Below are positions 4,789-5,720 of a DNA stretch of 5,720 nt, in pieces. Positions within the stretch are counted from its first letter, which is position 1; each line of letters begins with the position of its first letter. The translations under genes were made by a program, and so were the position numbers. Under the pieces are notes generated by a model. The model did no database searches, was not told the origin of the DNA, and was given only the letters and a program-made list of their open reading frames with translations. The DNA comes from Oscillospiraceae bacterium. Its GTDB lineage: Bacteria > Bacillota > Clostridia > Oscillospirales > Ruminococcaceae. Location of the stretch: positions 1-5,720 of the forward strand of contig JAHZBJ010000126.1 in assembly GCA_019423445.1 (NCBI GenBank), read 5' to 3'.

Positions 4789-5664
4789 CTTAGAACCGCC
4801 GGGGACGGCAGAAACCCGGGACGCTTCCCGGGCATTGGACACCGACCAGGCGGTTACAGTACCAAGAACTATTATACCACCAACCAGGGCAAAAAAACCA
4901 GGTTTTTCCCCCACCGCCAGAAATACCCATACCGGGTTCAGCAGCGGCTCAATCATGCTGATGAGGGAGCAGGACAGCGGGGAGCACCGCCGCACTGCAA
5001 TGGCGTAGAGGATATAGGGCACCCCCAGCTGGAGAACCCCCAAAACCAGAATGGCCCCCAGGGCGGCGGGAGTGATCTCCGGCGGAGCCCAGGGGAGAAA
5101 CGCCAGGCCGCATACTGCCGCCAGGCCGTGGCCTGCCACCAGGGCAGTCATGGCGCTTTTGTCATCGGGAAGGCGGCTGGAAAAGAGGAACATTCCCCCC
5201 ATGGTAAGGCCGCTTCCCAGGGCGATGAGGTTTCCCAAAAGTCCCCCCGGGGTGAGCTGGTCCAGAAAAAAGAGGGCGATGCCTCCCATCGTCACCGCCA
5301 CCGCCAGAAGTTCCCGGCGGGAATACCTGCATCCCAAAAACAAGGCGCTGAGAAGGACAATGTGGACCGGGTTGGTGGACTGGAGGACAATGGCGTTGGC
5401 GCTGGTGGTAAGCTTGTTGGCCCAGACAAAAAGGAGCATGGTACCTGCAAGGCACACCGCCGCCCCCCAAACCCCTGGGGAAAAGCTGAGGGAAAGCCGG
5501 GCCGCCTTCATATAAATCAGGATCACTGCGGCGGCGATGGCGGAGCGCACCCCGCTGATGACGGCGGGATGCCAGGGAAGAAGCTTGATAAAAAGGCCCC
5601 CGATGCTCCACAGAAAGGCGCAGAGACACATCAGGAGCATGGCTTTCCTCCGGCTGATTTCCAT
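4780..5664 (-). CDS. EamA-type (drug/metabolite transporter superfamily) permease
   Basis: An integral membrane protein of about 294 residues, the normal size for ten-helix EamA/DMT carriers. Counting from the ATG at 5670, hydrophobic segments fall near 10-30, 34-53, 67-84, 92-112, 119-137, 144-164, 172-193, 201-222, 233-254 and 260-277, giving two EamA repeats (about 12-136 and 146-276). The second repeat ends with the typical SMIEPLLNPVWVFLAVGEKP motif, and the first has the matching STNPVHIVLLSALFLG. EamA carriers export amino acids, metabolites or drugs, usually by proton exchange; the substrate cannot be read from sequence. Start: minus-strand GAGG lies 8 bases before ATG 5664 but only 2 before ATG 5670, so 5664 is preferred, though the first ATG is possible. 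It is the first visible gene of the minus-strand operon; its promoter is not visible and may lie beyond the right edge. Confidence 0.9.
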   Translation of the reverse strand: MEISRRKAMLLMCLCAFLWSIGGLFIKLLPWHPAVISGVRSAIAAAVILIYMKAARLSLSFSPGVWGAAVCLAGTMLLFVWANKLTTSANAIVLQSTNPVHIVLLSALFLGCRYSRRELLAVAVTMGGIALFFLDQLTPGGLLGNLIALGSGLTMGGMFLFSSRLPDDKSAMTALVAGHGLAAVCGLAFLPWAPPEITPAALGAILVLGVLQLGVPYILYAIAVRRCSPLSCSLISMIEPLLNPVWVFLAVGEKPGFFALVGGIIVLGTVTAWSVSNAREASRVSAVPGGSKGA

Positions 5665-5720
5665 TTTCATGGCCTCTGTGGCCGCCCCTCCCCATCCTTG
5701 GTTATTTTGGGAAATGCTGG

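Overview
The window looks like chromosomal DNA of a moderately GC-rich low-redox Firmicute, most likely an Oscillospiraceae-type gut Clostridium (Flavonifractor/Lawsonibacter/Oscillibacter-like). This is an inference from gene content (DegV protein, a Clostridia-type CofE-like protein, an E. coli-type aspartase, an Lrp/AsnC regulator), the strong AGGAGG-like ribosome binding sites, the sigma-A-type promoters and the GC-biased codon use. There are no transposases, integrases, phage genes, CRISPR repeats or toxin modules; it reads as core chromosome, not an island.

Layout from left to right. (1) Bases 1-168, minus: the first 56 codons of a membrane-anchored exported protein that runs off the left edge, with an extended -10 promoter upstream. 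(2) Bases 169-575: a ~400-base gap without a credible protein gene. It holds a group of DnaA-box-like 9-mers (316-423) and, at its right end, a perfect-consensus promoter. (3) Bases 576-658, plus: a tRNA-Leu(GAG) with encoded CCA, closed by a hairpin terminator that can also serve the gene converging from the right. (4) Bases 747-2165, minus: aspartate ammonia-lyase (aspA), starting at an internal GTG. (5) Bases 2166-2446: a divergent control region with a promoter on each strand and a 23-bp near-perfect AT-rich palindrome. (6) Bases 2447-2887, plus: an Lrp/AsnC-family regulator, followed by a bidirectional terminator. (7) Bases 5664 to 2970, minus: a probable three-gene operon in the order EamA-type permease, CofE-like (F420-0:glutamate ligase family) protein, DegV-family lipid-binding protein with an unusual Ala-rich C-terminal helix.

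How they may work together. The aspA/Lrp pair looks like a self-contained amino-acid switch: the regulator probably senses an amino acid and controls aspartase, which turns aspartate into fumarate and ammonia for anaerobic fumarate respiration or nitrogen supply. The permease/CofE-like/DegV operon has no obvious shared pathway. The CofE-like protein and DegV gene are separated by only 2 bases, so they are probably translationally coupled. The function of the CofE-like protein in an organism not expected to make F420 is the most open question in the window.
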